Shown here piece by piece: positions 37,013-50,289 of a stretch of DNA of 64,000 bases. Each line of letters opens with the position of its first letter. The stretch's first letter is position 1. The stretch comes from Pipra filicauda. Lineage: Eukaryota > Chordata > Aves > Passeriformes > Pipridae. The stretch spans positions 644,106 to 708,105 of the forward strand of contig NW_024104428.1 of NCBI RefSeq assembly GCF_003945595.2, given 5' to 3'. The notes under the pieces are model-generated. The model ran no database searches and was not told where the DNA came from. It was given only the letters and a program-made list of their open reading frames with translations. Both the position numbers and the translations under genes were made by a program.

Positions 37013-38260
37013 CCCGATCCCTCCTCTCCCGCTCCTCCGGGGCACCTCCGTCCCCCCCCTGCCCTCCGCGCCCCGTAACTCCCGCGCTCGGTGCGGGTGC
37101 CGGTGCCGGGCTCCCTGCCCGCACTCACGGCGCTCAGCGCGGGGCCGGCGGGGGCGGCGCGGCGGCTCCGTCCCCCTCCCGCACACACACACAGGCTCCA
37201 TTGTCCGCCGGCGGCGGCGCCTCCCCCCCCGCGCCCCGCGCACTTGGTACCGCCCAGCGCAGCCCCTCGCGCCCGCTCCCCCCTCCCCGCTCCCCCCCCC
37301 GCCTTCACCGGTTCTTCTCCCCCCTCCCGACCCTCCCGCTCCCCCCCCCCGCTCCCGCCGCGTCCCGCAACCCGCGGAGAGGGGAATGGTACCGCCCGTC
37401 GCGCGCGCCCCGCCCCGGCAATGGTACCGTCCGCTACTCCCTCGGTCGGCGGCGGGACCGCCTCTCGCTCCCCGCGCCGCGCACTTGGTATCGCCCGGCA
37501 CCCCCCCACAGCCCAGCCCCGGCCGGTGGGCGGGGCCTCTGTCCCTTCCCCCTCCGCCCGCCCGGTGGTACCAGCCGGGCCCTTAAAGGGACAGGACTCC
37601 CCCCTCCTCTCCCGGGGAGGCCGCGAGGCCCCGCCCCGCTCATTAGCATAGCCCGTCCTCCTGCCCCGCGGCGGCCACGCCCCCTCTCCCCTTTTAAAGA
37701 GACCGCGCGCCCCAGGTACTTCTTAAAGGGCCCCCCCACACACAACTCCCCTCAGCGAGAGTCGCCCTCCCCCCCCCCCCCGTTCCCCGTGCCCCGGTGC
37801 CCGCCCGGTTGCCGCAGGGGAGGCGCCCCCCGGTGCGGGGGGAGGGGGACCTCCCCCCTCCCCGCGCCCCCCACCCCCTGAGGCGGCGCGCGGGGGGGCC
37901 CGCCCTGCCCCCCCCGCACCGGCGGCGGCCCCCCCGTAACGGAAACGGCGCGCGGGGCCCCTGAGGGGCGGCGCGCGCTCCCCCCTCCCGCCCCCCCCCC
38001 CACCGCCGGGGGAATGCGGGATGTGGGGATTTGGGATGAGGGATGGCGGGTGCCCTGGCCCGCCCTCCTCCTCGGCACCGGCTCCCCCTCCACCCCCACC
38101 CCGCCAGCCTCCGCCTGCCGCCCGTGCGGGGGGGGGGTCCACGCCCCGGGAATCGCGGGGAGAAACCGGCCGGAGGTGCCGCTGGCACATGTCCCCTCTC
38201 CACACACGTCCGTGAGGGAGGCGGGATGAGAGCGTGAGGGAGGAGAAGCAGCTCCTTGCT
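37010..38260 (-). promoter_or_regulatory. CpG island, probable BCL9 promoter region
   Basis: Very GC-rich with many CG dinucleotides, against a CpG-poor background on both sides. It holds long C runs (G runs on the minus strand) at about 37760-37790 and 37985-38005, five GGTACC/GGTATC sites between 37246 and 37572, and three TTAAAG-type boxes near 37583, 37694 and 37724 that could act as weak TATA-like elements. It lies about 20 kb upstream of the BCL9 start codon. It could also drive a divergent + strand transcript, but none is visible. Confidence 0.7.
37129..37260 (-). other. BCL9: Candidate BCL9 first exon in the CpG island (5' limit not defined)
   Basis: A strong donor motif, GCC|GTGAGTGCGG, sits on the minus strand with the exon edge at 37129. 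It is preceded by GC-rich sequence with GACAATGGAGCC (ATG at 37201-37199). The transcription start is not visible, so the upper limit is arbitrary. The placement next to the only large CpG island upstream of BCL9 supports a promoter-linked exon, but no transcript evidence is available here. Confidence 0.35.
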
Positions 38261-41200
38261 GAGCAACCCCCCGGCTCAGAGCACCCACCGGCGGGGAGAT
38301 CCCTGGGCTGTTTTCTCTGGTGGGAGAAAGCACCGGGTTAAGCAGCAGCCCGGAGCTGAGCAGGGAGGGACCAGGCAGTAATGGCAAACAGACACAACCT
38401 ATCAACTCCTAAAAACGCTCAAGGGTCCCATCCTGGACAAACGCTCCGTGTCTTCGGGGGATTAGACATCAAATGTGGTTCGGTTTCGAACTGGCAGCGA
38501 GGAGTTTTGAAGATTCGCAGCAATCCCCCGCCCTTTTCAGACCGAGATTTACTCTGTGAAAAGAGGGCTTTCAACATCCACTAATCCTCCCTCCTTCACC
38601 TCCACAAAAATGTTCTTAAAATGGGCGATCTCGCGGGCTGCGAGGAAGAGCCTTTCCAAGCACACCGATGCAGGGACCCACCGAGCAGAGAGAGCCAGCT
38701 GATCAGCTTTGCATATCCGCGATGCCTGAATAACCTGTTTGCCCAATACACCACCAGTGAACAGAAATGCAGTGTGTCCTCCCTCTCCCTTTATCCTCAA
38801 ACGACCCATTCTTTGTCCGACTCCCACCCTGCCCAACTCCCACTTTTAAATAACCCAGCTCTTCGGAAGAAGACCCTTTCAGCGCAACCATTCACACTGG
38901 GCGTTGCTCTGGCAGATAAAAGCACCTCCTCTCTCTGCCCAGCTTCCCACCCCTAAGGGGCTTTTCCACTTTTTGCCCTGCTCTTCTCCTCCCCTTGTCC
39001 ATGCCCGCATGGAAACACTGTTAAAGAACTCTTTACAGCTTCCTGAGTAGGAATTATCACCTCTTCCCCAGATACTTTTCCTTGAGGGGGATACTCCCTA
39101 AGAGTGGGGTTTCAGTCCCTTCTGATTTGCAGACCAGAGACCCGAAGCAGTTCCCGCTGAACAGACTTTCAGCCCACTCACACCTTTTCCAGACAAGTCC
39201 CTGGGGCTACAAGTTCCCAGGATCCACTACCCCCCAAGGTGAAAACCTGTGGTCTCTGATGAGTCTTTCCACCTCCCCTACTGACACCAGCCCCACCTGC
39301 ACCTTTCCAGTGATCCCGGCAGCGCCTTCTACAGCTGAAGTGTTGGCTGTGAAACCCAACTGATCGGCTCCACTGGAACCACCACCTTTGCTGCCATCGG
39401 TTCCACAAACCCTTTCATACCTGACGTACAACCCCCCTCTGTTTTTACACTGATATGGGCCACAAAATGGAACACCCACTATTGCTCCCCTCCTAGTGGG
39501 CTGAGGCCAGGAAAGGCTGCCCCAGCAGCAGCACTGCAGGGCAGACCAGCGAGGCAACCATCCATGGTGAAAGGAAGAGATGTGCCTCACAGTGCCTCAG
39601 ACAGAAGACCCGGTCTGGCTCTCCTCGACACCAGGAACCTGTCGTGCTTTGCTTAAAAGGAGGTTTGTTTCCCCTGGGCAGTAGAGGCTGGGATTTTTCT
39701 AGGGAGAGCCTAAGGAAGCCAGGCAACCCAACTTCCATTTTCCAAAGGTACCTTTGAAAATCCTACCCCGTCCTTCGATCCCAACACATGCGACAGCAGC
39801 GATAAAATACGAGGTGATAGCGGGACTGCCTTTTTTGTTCTCCTCTCTCCTCTGGCCAGTACTTCGCTGTCTTGTCCCTTGAGGAGTCAGACCGGGGAAA
39901 AGGAGCACAAAATGCTACTAGTTTGCAGATGCTGCGGTTCCTCCGACTCCCCTCCCATCCCCCCGACCCCATCCCCCCACATTTCAAACAGTTATAAATG
40001 ACTGTGCAACTCTGCAGGCAGCGGTCTCAAATAACCACACCAAGCCTCTCCCCTCCAACGGCTTTAAGTCTCTTCCTTCCTCTCTTTGGGGCTCCGGAGA
40101 GCAGCTATCAAGGTGTTTTGCTTCACTCTCCAGAGTTAAGTTGCTACTTCACCCACCACCTTTGGGAATCCGCCACGGCAGTGAATTCCCTAGGCAGGAA
40201 TTCTCAGCTGAGAAATCCCTCCCTCCCGCTGTTCTTGAAGGGTTTTACCATGGGAACTGACAACAACAGGCTCCCAAATGATCTTAACTGCGAAGACAGG
40301 TTGTAAGTCAGGATTTCAGGTAGCAGAGCCCCCTCAGACGGTGGGACGGTCAGTGCCAGCCTCGAGAGCAGCCCCCCGTTTTGGGGCCTTGCCCTCCCTT
40401 GTCCAACCTCATAAAAGCTGCCCCAGAGAAGCCAGCTGTCCCGGCTCTTTAGAGCACTCTGGCAAATCCAAGAACATCTTGGAAACATTACAGCCCTCAC
40501 CACACTGTGTGCGCTCTCCTCACAACTCCCTGTCCGCAGCAAGGACAGGAGATCGGCCCGTCTACTCAAAAGCAGGGTCCTCTTCCATTAGAGCAAACCA
40601 ATCCTAAGGAAAGTTGCCACAGGAGCTCCAGTGCTGTGGAGCAGACAAGATAGCCCAGCCAGCTAAATACATTTGCATGACACTTTCTGCACATGGTTCA
40701 GAGCATGGCACACCCCAATCGCAGCTTTTATTCTCTTTAAGGGCCCAGCCCTGCAAACACTTAATTTTACATGTGTAAGTAGAGTCCCACTGAAGCATAA
40801 TGGAGCTACTCATGCAAATAACATTGAGAGCGTGTAGGGCTGTGGCTCTGTTTCACTATTCCATCTGCAGCAGACCCAGTTTTAGAGGATCCTGCCATGC
40901 TCTCTCAGTTATTGCCGCTCACTTGTGCCAGCTAAACTATTCATGTAGCTACACTCACAGGTGAGCTGCTTAAACAGTCCAACTCTTTTTTAAAAACCCT
41001 ACTAAGAAGGACAAATCCTTAAGGCCAGACCAGCTCTGATGCAGATTTCATCCCCACGAGCGCCTGAACTGGCACAACTGGAGGAGGTGGAAACATCTGA
41101 GGAACAGGAATTTTGAAGATGCGATTGAGGGAAGGCGAAATGGCGACACGGAGCCTTAGCTTGTGAAGGCTGGAGGCATTACCCTCTTCTGAAGTTACAC

Positions 41201-44200
41201 CCTGCTCCTGAGCATCCACTCTCTGAAGCGGAACCTTCTCCAACCACACAGTCATTCCACATGAAACAAGTTTCACCCCAAATGCAACAGCAGATTGGGC
41301 CTTTTCAGTCATTAAAACTTAAAAACCTTGCCTCGAGAAAAGCCATCACCAGTACGAAGAGTGTTTTACCCAGGATCAGGGACGTGCACTCCTCCTTGCA
41401 GGTAAAGGCTGTCATCACCATGTGCATCTGTAGCCAGTACATTGCTGCTCCTGCAGTCACAGGATCCCTTGCTATTAGCTTTGACATGGCACATTTGGGC
41501 CATGCAAAATGTTCCCTACATTATTTTTTTTTTCCAGTTTATGGGCTATTTTATCTCCAGCAACTCTGTGCTTAAATTGCACCACATATTTCCTGTCTGC
41601 TGAGGCAAGATTTCCCTCTTTCAGTGCAATTATAACCTTCCAGCAGGGAAGCTCCACTAACTCCTTAAGAGCTTTGCTCTCTATAGTGCCTCCCAAACTG
41701 CATTCATGTACACCTGAGCAAAGTGGGTGTAAAACACCGTCACTGTTGGAAGTGAAGCGCACACACCATTAGGAGGATGTTTTGCTTTGTTTGTTTGCTT
41801 TAGGCTTTGGGTTTTTTTGCTCTGGTGTAGACGATCAGAGAAGCTGCAGGACAAGAGAGAGATCAGGCCGTATGAAACCATTTTCTTACCGGCTTTGAGT
41901 TTTACAGGGCTGCATGCTCTAATGAGCCTTCTCGAAAGGAAACAACCCATTTCTGTAAGGAATCCAGGTGATTATGGTTTGCATACCGCCGTGATCTCTC
42001 TGCATGGGCACGGGGGAGCTGCCTTCATGAATCTTGCTGCAGGATGAAGTCTAAAGCTGGACAATGTGAAAGAGATGGGAAAGGGCCACAGGGAGGGGTA
42101 GTTTAACATCCATTGTTAACTTCGAAAAAAAAAATCCTTCTTTCAGAAAGTCTTTTATTTATTGTAAATCATTCCTAAAAGATTAGGAAATCAGGCCTGG
42201 GGGAGGGGGAGAGATTGTTGTGGCTTTCTTTCTTGTTCGGCGTCTTTTGGTATTAGACATTATCCTGAGTCTCCTCAGTTTTGCTGAACCTCAGTCCTGC
42301 AAAAACCACCAGAGAACATTCTTAACATGGTTCGGGTGAACAGTCTCTCTGCACCCCAACATGTGTGGGACTTCACAGAGGAGGGAAATGCATGTATTTC
42401 CATATCAATGTCAGGATCCACACTCACACTCACACACATCCCTCCCAAAAACACATACACAAACCCCCACCACTGCTGGCATAAGACGACCTGTAGCTCA
42501 CCTACAGCAATGACTACTGCCCAGCTGGCTGCACAGGGCACAGAGCTGTGCTGGGAAAGAAACTGGCTGATGGATCAGACCAGCACTGGCTGCACAACAT
42601 CACCCTAAGGCAACAGTGTACAGATGATGGCAAACTCACCCGGGCAAGAAAGGCCTTTCTCTCACTTTCCTGTCTGCACTGGAAAGAGAGAAACAGTTGA
42701 TGTTGCGTTTTCCTGTTCACATGAACATCCAAACAATCTGAGCCTTAATCAAGCTTGGGCTGGAGCATGGGAGTGTGCCTATGGTTAAAATACTCTCCTG
42801 GATCTCCAGAGAGCCTTACTGTTCATCTGCCACCCTTCAAGACGTTATGCCCCATCAAAACTCTGGGGTGATGAACAAATCCCACGTATTATAACATTCC
42901 AGTTGCTGGAAGCTCTTGCCCTATTTAGAAAGTCATCTCTCAAGTCAATAAGCAGGTATGAGGCAAATACCATGCAGCCACAGAGATAAATGCTCAGCCC
43001 TATCTCCTATGATTAAAAAAAAAGGGAGAAAAAGAAGGAGAGAACAGATACTGATTCAGAAGGGAAATCAGGTAAACAGAATCTGGGGAAACATATGCTC
43101 ATGCAACACATGAAAAAATATGAATTCATACTAAACAAAGGTGGAAAATTTTGGCATGCAGAAGACTCCAAAATCAATGATTGCCCAGAAACACTGCTTC
43201 CACCACACTGTCCCCATGTTTTACAGGGAACTGCTAACACACAGTGAGTGCTGTGGTGCTGCCAGGAGAATTTGTCTGTGGAAATGCCTGACCCTTCAGC
43301 CTTTTAAGATTCTCAGCCATGACTTTACACTCCCTTTGTATGTGTATGGCCATCTTTAACATCAATGAGAACAGACATGGCAGCAGCTCACAAAATTCCC
43401 AAACTCACCTCCTGCTTCCACTCAGCCACCTGCTGAGCCTGGTACAAGACAACAAGCCCCACTGGATAGCCACACAGCCACATTCTCTGCACTGCCTGCC
43501 CCACAGTGCCAGGGCACGCATGTTTGTACTTCCATGGTGTAAAACCGAGCAAACAAAATTCCATTCCCAAAGCAATATTTCTGAGAAAGACATAACCAGA
43601 TGAAGAAAGCACCTCTCATTAGGAGCATCCTTCTCACAGAATAAATAGAAGGAAGCTAAGTCTGCCCTCAGACAGACAGAAGAAGTCATCTGTTGCCAAC
43701 ACACATAACAGCTCTCTTGGCATAACGGGCTTTTTGTGCCTTCCAGTGCTGCTCCTCCAGCATCCGGCTGCTCCGGGTACCCGCCTGCTGCACAACAGGG
43801 CAGCGACACAGACGGGTCACACTCATGGGCTACAGCTGCCCCTACAGCCAGCAGAGAGGTGTTGGAGGGCAACATTTTGCTCGTGTGTCTCCTTCAAGGC
43901 TATAATAAAATAAAACCAACTTCAGCATGAATTTCCCTCTAGACTGAGCACAAAGAAACCAAGCCCCCACTGTACCACAGACTAGCCCATTAAAGCGAAT
44001 GGTTAAACTCTTGCTATGAAAAAGTAGGCGTTGTTGTCTGTTTTGTGAGGCAGAAATCAATATTCCCGCCTCCTCTCCTTCTGTTATTTCACCTTGAGAT
44101 ACTCATGCTCAGTTAGATGAGATCTGAGTCTTACTCACTGTTACTGCAACTTTTCTGTCTCCAGCATTTCACAGGGTCACGGATGTTCTTGGAGTCCTAA

Positions 44201-44764
44201 CCTGCCTGTAATTTACCATTCAGCTCCCTAAACTGGTGACTGAAGTAGTGACTGATTTTCCTCCCAAATCGCACCACTGCAGCCATTTCTAACTGTTTAT
44301 CTACACCCTCACCTCCATCATTTTGCTCCCTGTGTCCTCCAATAATGACCCTCTCTCTGCCACAGCCTCTCTCTTCTCTGGACCCCTATAATTCACTCCC
44401 CGCTAGCCTCTTCCATACTGTGGCCATCTCGTGTAAATGATGTTTTATTGTGGAATGTCCCTTCTGCTCTCACTCTCCCTTTAATTTAACTGTGGGGGGT
44501 AGCTTGGTTAAGGCTATCCATTTGGGGGGAGGAAGGGGGGCAAGGGGGAAAAAACCTGGGTGACTGATGCTCAGCCCAGGCAACCCTTCAGCAAAGTTGG
44601 CTGGGAAGAGACAGTTAGGGTGAGATAAGCCAGCACCATACCCCAACAGCTGCTCCTTCAACCAGGTTTCCCTGCGGCAGTTCAGATCCAGGGCCTGGAC
44701 CGATTCCCACAGATCAGGTAGCAATAATGCCAGGCTGACTGGGCTGTTCTGATGAGTCCTCTTG
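38261..44764. other. Upstream non-coding region, no gene recognised
   Basis: The ORFs are short and on all frames. A short CACACT/CACACA-rich stretch lies at about 42420-42440. No clear transposon is seen. Confidence 0.55.
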
Positions 44765-45095
44765 GATGCAGCTCTGCCTACGCTCATGCCTGCCTCTGTC
44801 ACCTAAGGATTAGACAACTGCAATATGGTCTGTTTGGCACCACGCTTCAAATCCATTCATAAACTGAAGGCAGTGCAGAACTCAGTGCTCGGTTAGAAAA
44901 GCCATGTCTCTCACTCATGATCATTCTCGCATTTGTGCTCCATTTTTATGCCATCTGACCACTGGCTTTCAGACAGGTTTTAACATGTTCCTGTTGACCT
45001 CTAGTGCCTCGCATAGCAGAACCCTTCCCAGCTGACAAATCACCTCTTGTTTTCCTAGAAGCTGTGGAAAAGACACCCGGTACTCTCACACAGGT
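44765..45095 (+). mobile_element. Decayed L2/CR1-clade LINE, reverse transcriptase C-terminal fragment
   Basis: With shifts and stops, the + strand reads LDNCNM..., KLKAVQNSVLG and a later HWLS-like segment. This matches the order LDYCNSLL - LQLVQNSAARL - LHWLPV seen near the end of L2/CR1-clade reverse transcriptases (known pattern, from memory). The frame is broken by stops and the copy is clearly dead. The exact edges are uncertain. Confidence 0.55.
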
Positions 45096-48000
45096 ACCCG
45101 GGAGAGCAGAGTTGAGGGTTGTTCAGTCTCTAGTTTGCCATTGTTTGCCGGTGACAGTCTGATGAAATTGCTTGAGTTATAATGAAGACAGTTTTCATTA
45201 TCTGTCATTTAAAAATGTCAAGGGAGCTTAGACTGAATGGATAGGTGCTACCTGTTGTTTCAAATAGCTTTTGATGAAAGAAATACATTTCAAAAGTACC
45301 AGTCACTGATTTACAGGTGCTGTGCAAAGATTACATAAAACAGTGAGATCCCTCCACAGAAAACAAGCAGATCTCACCCCTTGCTTCTTAGTTTAGACTT
45401 TGGCTTATCATCAGTGTGGTGCTGACTTTCTTCTGCAATAATCATCCTTGGCTTTCAGACCTGCAGGGTCCCAGATGAGAGAGGATGATATCAACGAAAA
45501 CAGGACTCTTCATCATTACAGGGCACTCGACAGTTCTGGCCTAGCTGTATAAATGCTTCATCTTCTGCATTTTTACTTATGCACTTTTATGGTGCAAACT
45601 GTGAACAACTTTAGCAACAGATGTCATGACTGGACATACTTCTGCCCAAACATTTTGCTAGTCCCTCTCCACTAACGGTGTTGGCCTCTCACAGCTGAAC
45701 TGCAATAACAGACTGTGTGAATGTTCCTAGTCCATCTGAGCACAAAATCTGCCAGCTTATTTTAAATCACACCATTTTACTCCCCAGCATGAATACATCT
45801 GCTGACAATACCTGCCTTGCAGATCCTGAGAGACACCTAGGGCAGCATGCTTCTTTTCCATCTGTATTTCCATTATATTTCAGAGCATCCATTTAACATG
45901 TGAGATGGTGCTGTTTAGGGGACCTGCCTCGGTAAGGTAACTCTGATGGGACACTCCCTGTGCCTTGCCTTGCTTACAAGACAGGCTGTTCCCTACCCAC
46001 AGCCTGCACCTTTTGCCTGTCCTCTCTGTCAAACCAAGACAAAATGAATGCCAGCAGTCCATACAGCAGCATGCAAGAAATCCAGTTAATACTCTGTGTA
46101 CAGTCTTTAAGAACCACTTGTATTTTTGGTCATTGCTTTTATATGAGAATCCAGCATCAAAGACTGTAGCAAGAATCTCATGTAAACATTTAAATGCTGA
46201 GGCACAGATACCTTCTACTTAAGAATCAGATAACAAAGACTGCTGCTGCTCTGTCCAGTGACACGACTTCAGCCTGCCTGGGTCCCATGCAGATCAGCTG
46301 GCTTCCTCTTCCAAGTCCCTATTTCCCCCATGTGCAGCAACTGCAGTGTCTCCCACGGTGTTCCTGCTCTTGGTGGTGTACATGATGTTAAAACCTAATA
46401 TTTGATGGTAATGAGGAAGGAGAGAAGGACTGAGCCTTAGGATGGTGGACTCTGAAAGTCACAGATGTGGGGAAGAAATAAGATCGTTCCCAGACCTGAT
46501 CATTTCCATGTCTTGTTTCCATTGAGACAATGTTTCCCAGGCACTTACTTTAGTCATCTTTACAAAGCATCTCCCAAAGAAAAGGGTTTATGTTCCTGGC
46601 AACACGTTCCAAAAAAACATGTCCCCAGCTCCCTGCTGCCATAAGCAAGAACAACTCCAATGATTTCAATAAAGCTGCACTTTCTGTGGCCCTAAGGCTA
46701 TAACACTACAGTAAACAAAGCCAAATTCCATAAGCCAGATGCTTTAAGGTCTGAATCCAAGTCTTCAACATCTTACACATATGATCCACCAGTAGATGAC
46801 TGAACCCACACCTTCAGCTGGCTGTCACCAAGCTCTGTCACCCACCAGCAGAACACGGATCCCAGGGCCTCATCCTGGGGCACAGCAATGGCTGGTGGAC
46901 ATCAGCCTGCTCCTTGAAAGGGCAGTGGTACCTCTCTCCTCTAGGATCTGTGCTGTGCCAGCATTCCCAGCCTCCCTGCTGAGTCCTCCGCCCCCTCCAA
47001 AAAGAAACTCCCATTCCCTACTCTAATAACCACAAGGATGAGTTTGACAAATAAAATGCTTATACCAAACCCAAATGACCTTACAATTTCAGCTGTTTAC
47101 CACTCCAGTTTCTTCTTCACCTTCCCATCCCATCAGCTTGTTTTCCTTTACATTTAAGACATCCAAACAAACGCCGCTCACTCCAAGGACGGGATGGCTC
47201 AAGGCTGTTGCCAGACTAGTTCTGGGATCCACTGGCACATGCTGGAAGCAGACCCATGGCTCAGTTAGATGACAGCATACATCCTGGAGTAATAAGGATG
47301 CAGTGCTGGATAGTTGCTCAGGACTGAGTGAACACAGCAAATGAATGGTCTTTCCAGCTTCAGAAGTGGCCCCTGAAGAGCATCAGTAAGGGACTTTGGC
47401 TTGATAATATAGTCTGGGGAATCTACTGCACACAGCTCCAGTGAGTAATGCTGAAAATCCATAGGCAAAGGAAATGTTTTAAAACAGAGGAGGAAAATCT
47501 ACTTGAAATCAATACTGTGGAGGTCTCTAAAAGGAAACACTCTGCAAAAAAGGACACATTTGCCACATATAAATCTTTAATGATACCTTGTAGTTTTAAC
47601 AAAGCATTAAAAAACCCCAAACAAACAAAAAACCAACCCCAGTCGCTGTAATACACCTGAGAGAGCAATCATCCTCACATGGCAAAATATGATTTTCACA
47701 CCTGGTAAATGAAATGACTCTGCTGCATCCCAAGGCCAGGGTTAGGGGCTAAGGTGAGCTGTTAATGGAAGGTTAGAGACCACGAAACAGCTCTTCAGGG
47801 AGCACCTTTCAGATGCTCTTTTCATGTCCAGCAGTTGCACAGTAATCAGAAGGCACTGGCAGCACATACTGAAGTCCCTGTCGCTGACAGTGGTTCTAAC
47901 TGTGCAGTCACCAGTTGATAGCCTGGATTAAGATACTGGCTGGCACACCCGTGCTCCTCTGACTCAGGAGAAGGCTCACTCTCTTCTAAGAGCAATTCTG

Positions 48001-50289
48001 TACTCTTTCATCTCCCTCCTGGCATGCCTTCTGCAGCACACCAGGGTTAACCACTCGCTCTCTCCTCGCAGATGAAGAGCCGAGACAACAAACTTTTCAA
48101 TCGCACACAGCTCGAGCCTCTGCGCCATTAAGAGAAAAGCACGCACTGAAAAAATGAAGGAAAATCCTGACCGCAGCCATGCTGGTAGGAACCTGATGAC
48201 ATTCAGAATCTGTCCTGCATCAGCACGGGAGACTGCCAGATCCAGGCAGGATGGCTATGCAATTTGCCAATCACTGAGGGAACAAGAGAGAAGTGAGACC
48301 TGCAGGGAGCCAACAGGCCCTGGAGGTACAGATATTTACAACAAAAAATCTGAGTGGAGTCAGCAAGAGGAAGAAGCACAGAGAAATACACTACATGATC
48401 TAGCACCAAACAAGACGCGTGGCTTAACAAGATGCTTTAGAATATCTGGCTCCATAAATTAGACTGTGATTCCCAGTTCTTTAGCTCCCAGCTCCTGCTG
48501 ATTTCTGAGTATAAAGGGGATGTTTGTCACTCCCAAGATCAGACACCAGCTCGAATGCCTTTCAAGAAGTACACACATGAGTATGTTCCTAGGGAAGAAC
48601 GAGCTAGAGCTAAGCCTTCAAATGAGCACAAGGAGAACCTCCTGCCCACAGACAGGAAAGTGGTAACCTCCTTCACTTCCTTTGTGGCTTTAACCTAAAC
48701 CACAACTCCTCCCTTTGGGTTAGAAGTCTCTTCCACTCATTCAGATGTTTGTCAGCTTGTCTCTCTCTAATACCCAGCATCCGTCACTGCCACATAGGGA
48801 AAAAACAACAGCTCTCTTCTTTTTTTCCTCTCTCCCACACCCCTTTTGCAGTTTCTTCCCTAAACAAGAATGGCTTCAATGCATGGCAAAGCAAGTCTAA
48901 ACTACAGCTCTTCAGGCACAGGCACAGAAATTAGCAATTGCAACATGAGGGGGCAGGGAAAAAGGAGACGTTGGCATACAGGCTACACCAACATTTGGGA
49001 ATGCTGGCAGTGAGGAAACACTGCTGCCAGCAGGAAGAGCGATGCCAAAATAACTCACAGGGCTTTTCCATGAGCGCGAGCACTCCTTCCCAGCCCGGGG
49101 TCCAACGTTCCTTCTTCTCCCCCCCCCCCCCCGAGAGCTTCAGAACATGGATGAGGTGCTGGAAGCGAGGGGCAGAGGGGGGTGAGCACAGGGAGGAGCT
49201 GTGCTGCCACTCAGGAGGCCCTGTGCATAAGGAGGTGAGAAGGGCAGATCCCATCATCCCTAGTGTGGGGCATCAATTAGGGAGAGGCACCGCCGGCCCT
49301 CCCCTGAGATCCCATCATCTGCTGAAGGTATTTTTAAGCATGTGAGAGACAGAGGCTCCCACCCCAAACCCTCCTGATCCAAAGGCTTAACCTTATCATA
49401 CCCAGGTGATACTGGGGTGTTTCAGAGAAAGTTAAGCCTTGTGAAAGGTTTGAGCAGTTTTTTGACCACAGGAGTTTTTTGCTACCTTAAAACTGCCTGT
49501 ACCAGGTAGACAGAGAATTACTCAGGGGGAAACCTCTCCCACTGCTCCCACTGCAACACTCCGGGCAGCCACACATGGTATCAGGTGATGCAGTCACTCC
49601 CTTGTCACCTGCCACTCCCAGGACACTTCAGAACTATGTAATGTGAAAGGAAATGCCTTTTATTCCTTCAAGGTTTTCAGAAATTTCAAATTTCTATATG
49701 TGATCAGGTTAAAAAAAATTAGTCTTCAAAAATTATACCTAGAAACTACAACCAAATTAATTAAATGCGAGATTTCATTTTACCTTCTTGAAACACTCCA
49801 TTTTGACAGCTTCAAAACTTTTCTCCCTTTTTTTTTTTCAAGATGAAACACAAAACTGGAATCAACTTTTCCTGAAAATAGCAACAGTTCTGGCAAATCA
49901 GCAATTTTCTGAGAAAAATTATCTCTGGAGAAAAATCTTAACAAAACCTAGATCTATTATTTCCTCCCAACGCCACACAAGAATATGCCTCCGTGGTGCA
50001 ATTCAGCCTTAAGTTTCATAGCAACTCAGATTCAGACATATTGCACACACAGATATTAGAATATGCCTTCGACATCATGAGCACAATGCAAAACAGTGTA
50101 TATACAATATGGCCAAGCAATGCTGCTATGGAAACCCTTGCTCTGAATTCCCGTATATGGGGTGTTTAAATTCCTGTCCCTAATATTGCTTTAACAGAAT
50201 TTTGTGTACTTTATTTCCTTGCTCAAGTCATCTCCCTCTTCCTGGGAGGACTCTCCCCCTTGGAAAAGGAAGATGTTTCTGTGGGTGAA
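45096..50289. other. Upstream non-coding region, no gene recognised
   Basis: It contains an AT-rich, possibly conserved block at 45120-45330 and a pure C run near 49121-49132. No exon is supported. Confidence 0.55.

Noticed and set aside
35274..37881. Very long + strand ORFs (770 codons at 35274-37586, 456 codons at 36511-37881) and a 311-codon minus strand ORF at 35141-36076
   Set aside because: They run through the minisatellite and the CpG island. Their length comes from a tandem unit without stops and from GC-rich DNA; several frames on both strands are open at once and the products are simple repeats (HPLLPTDPSMEHIPC type) or Pro/Arg-rich.
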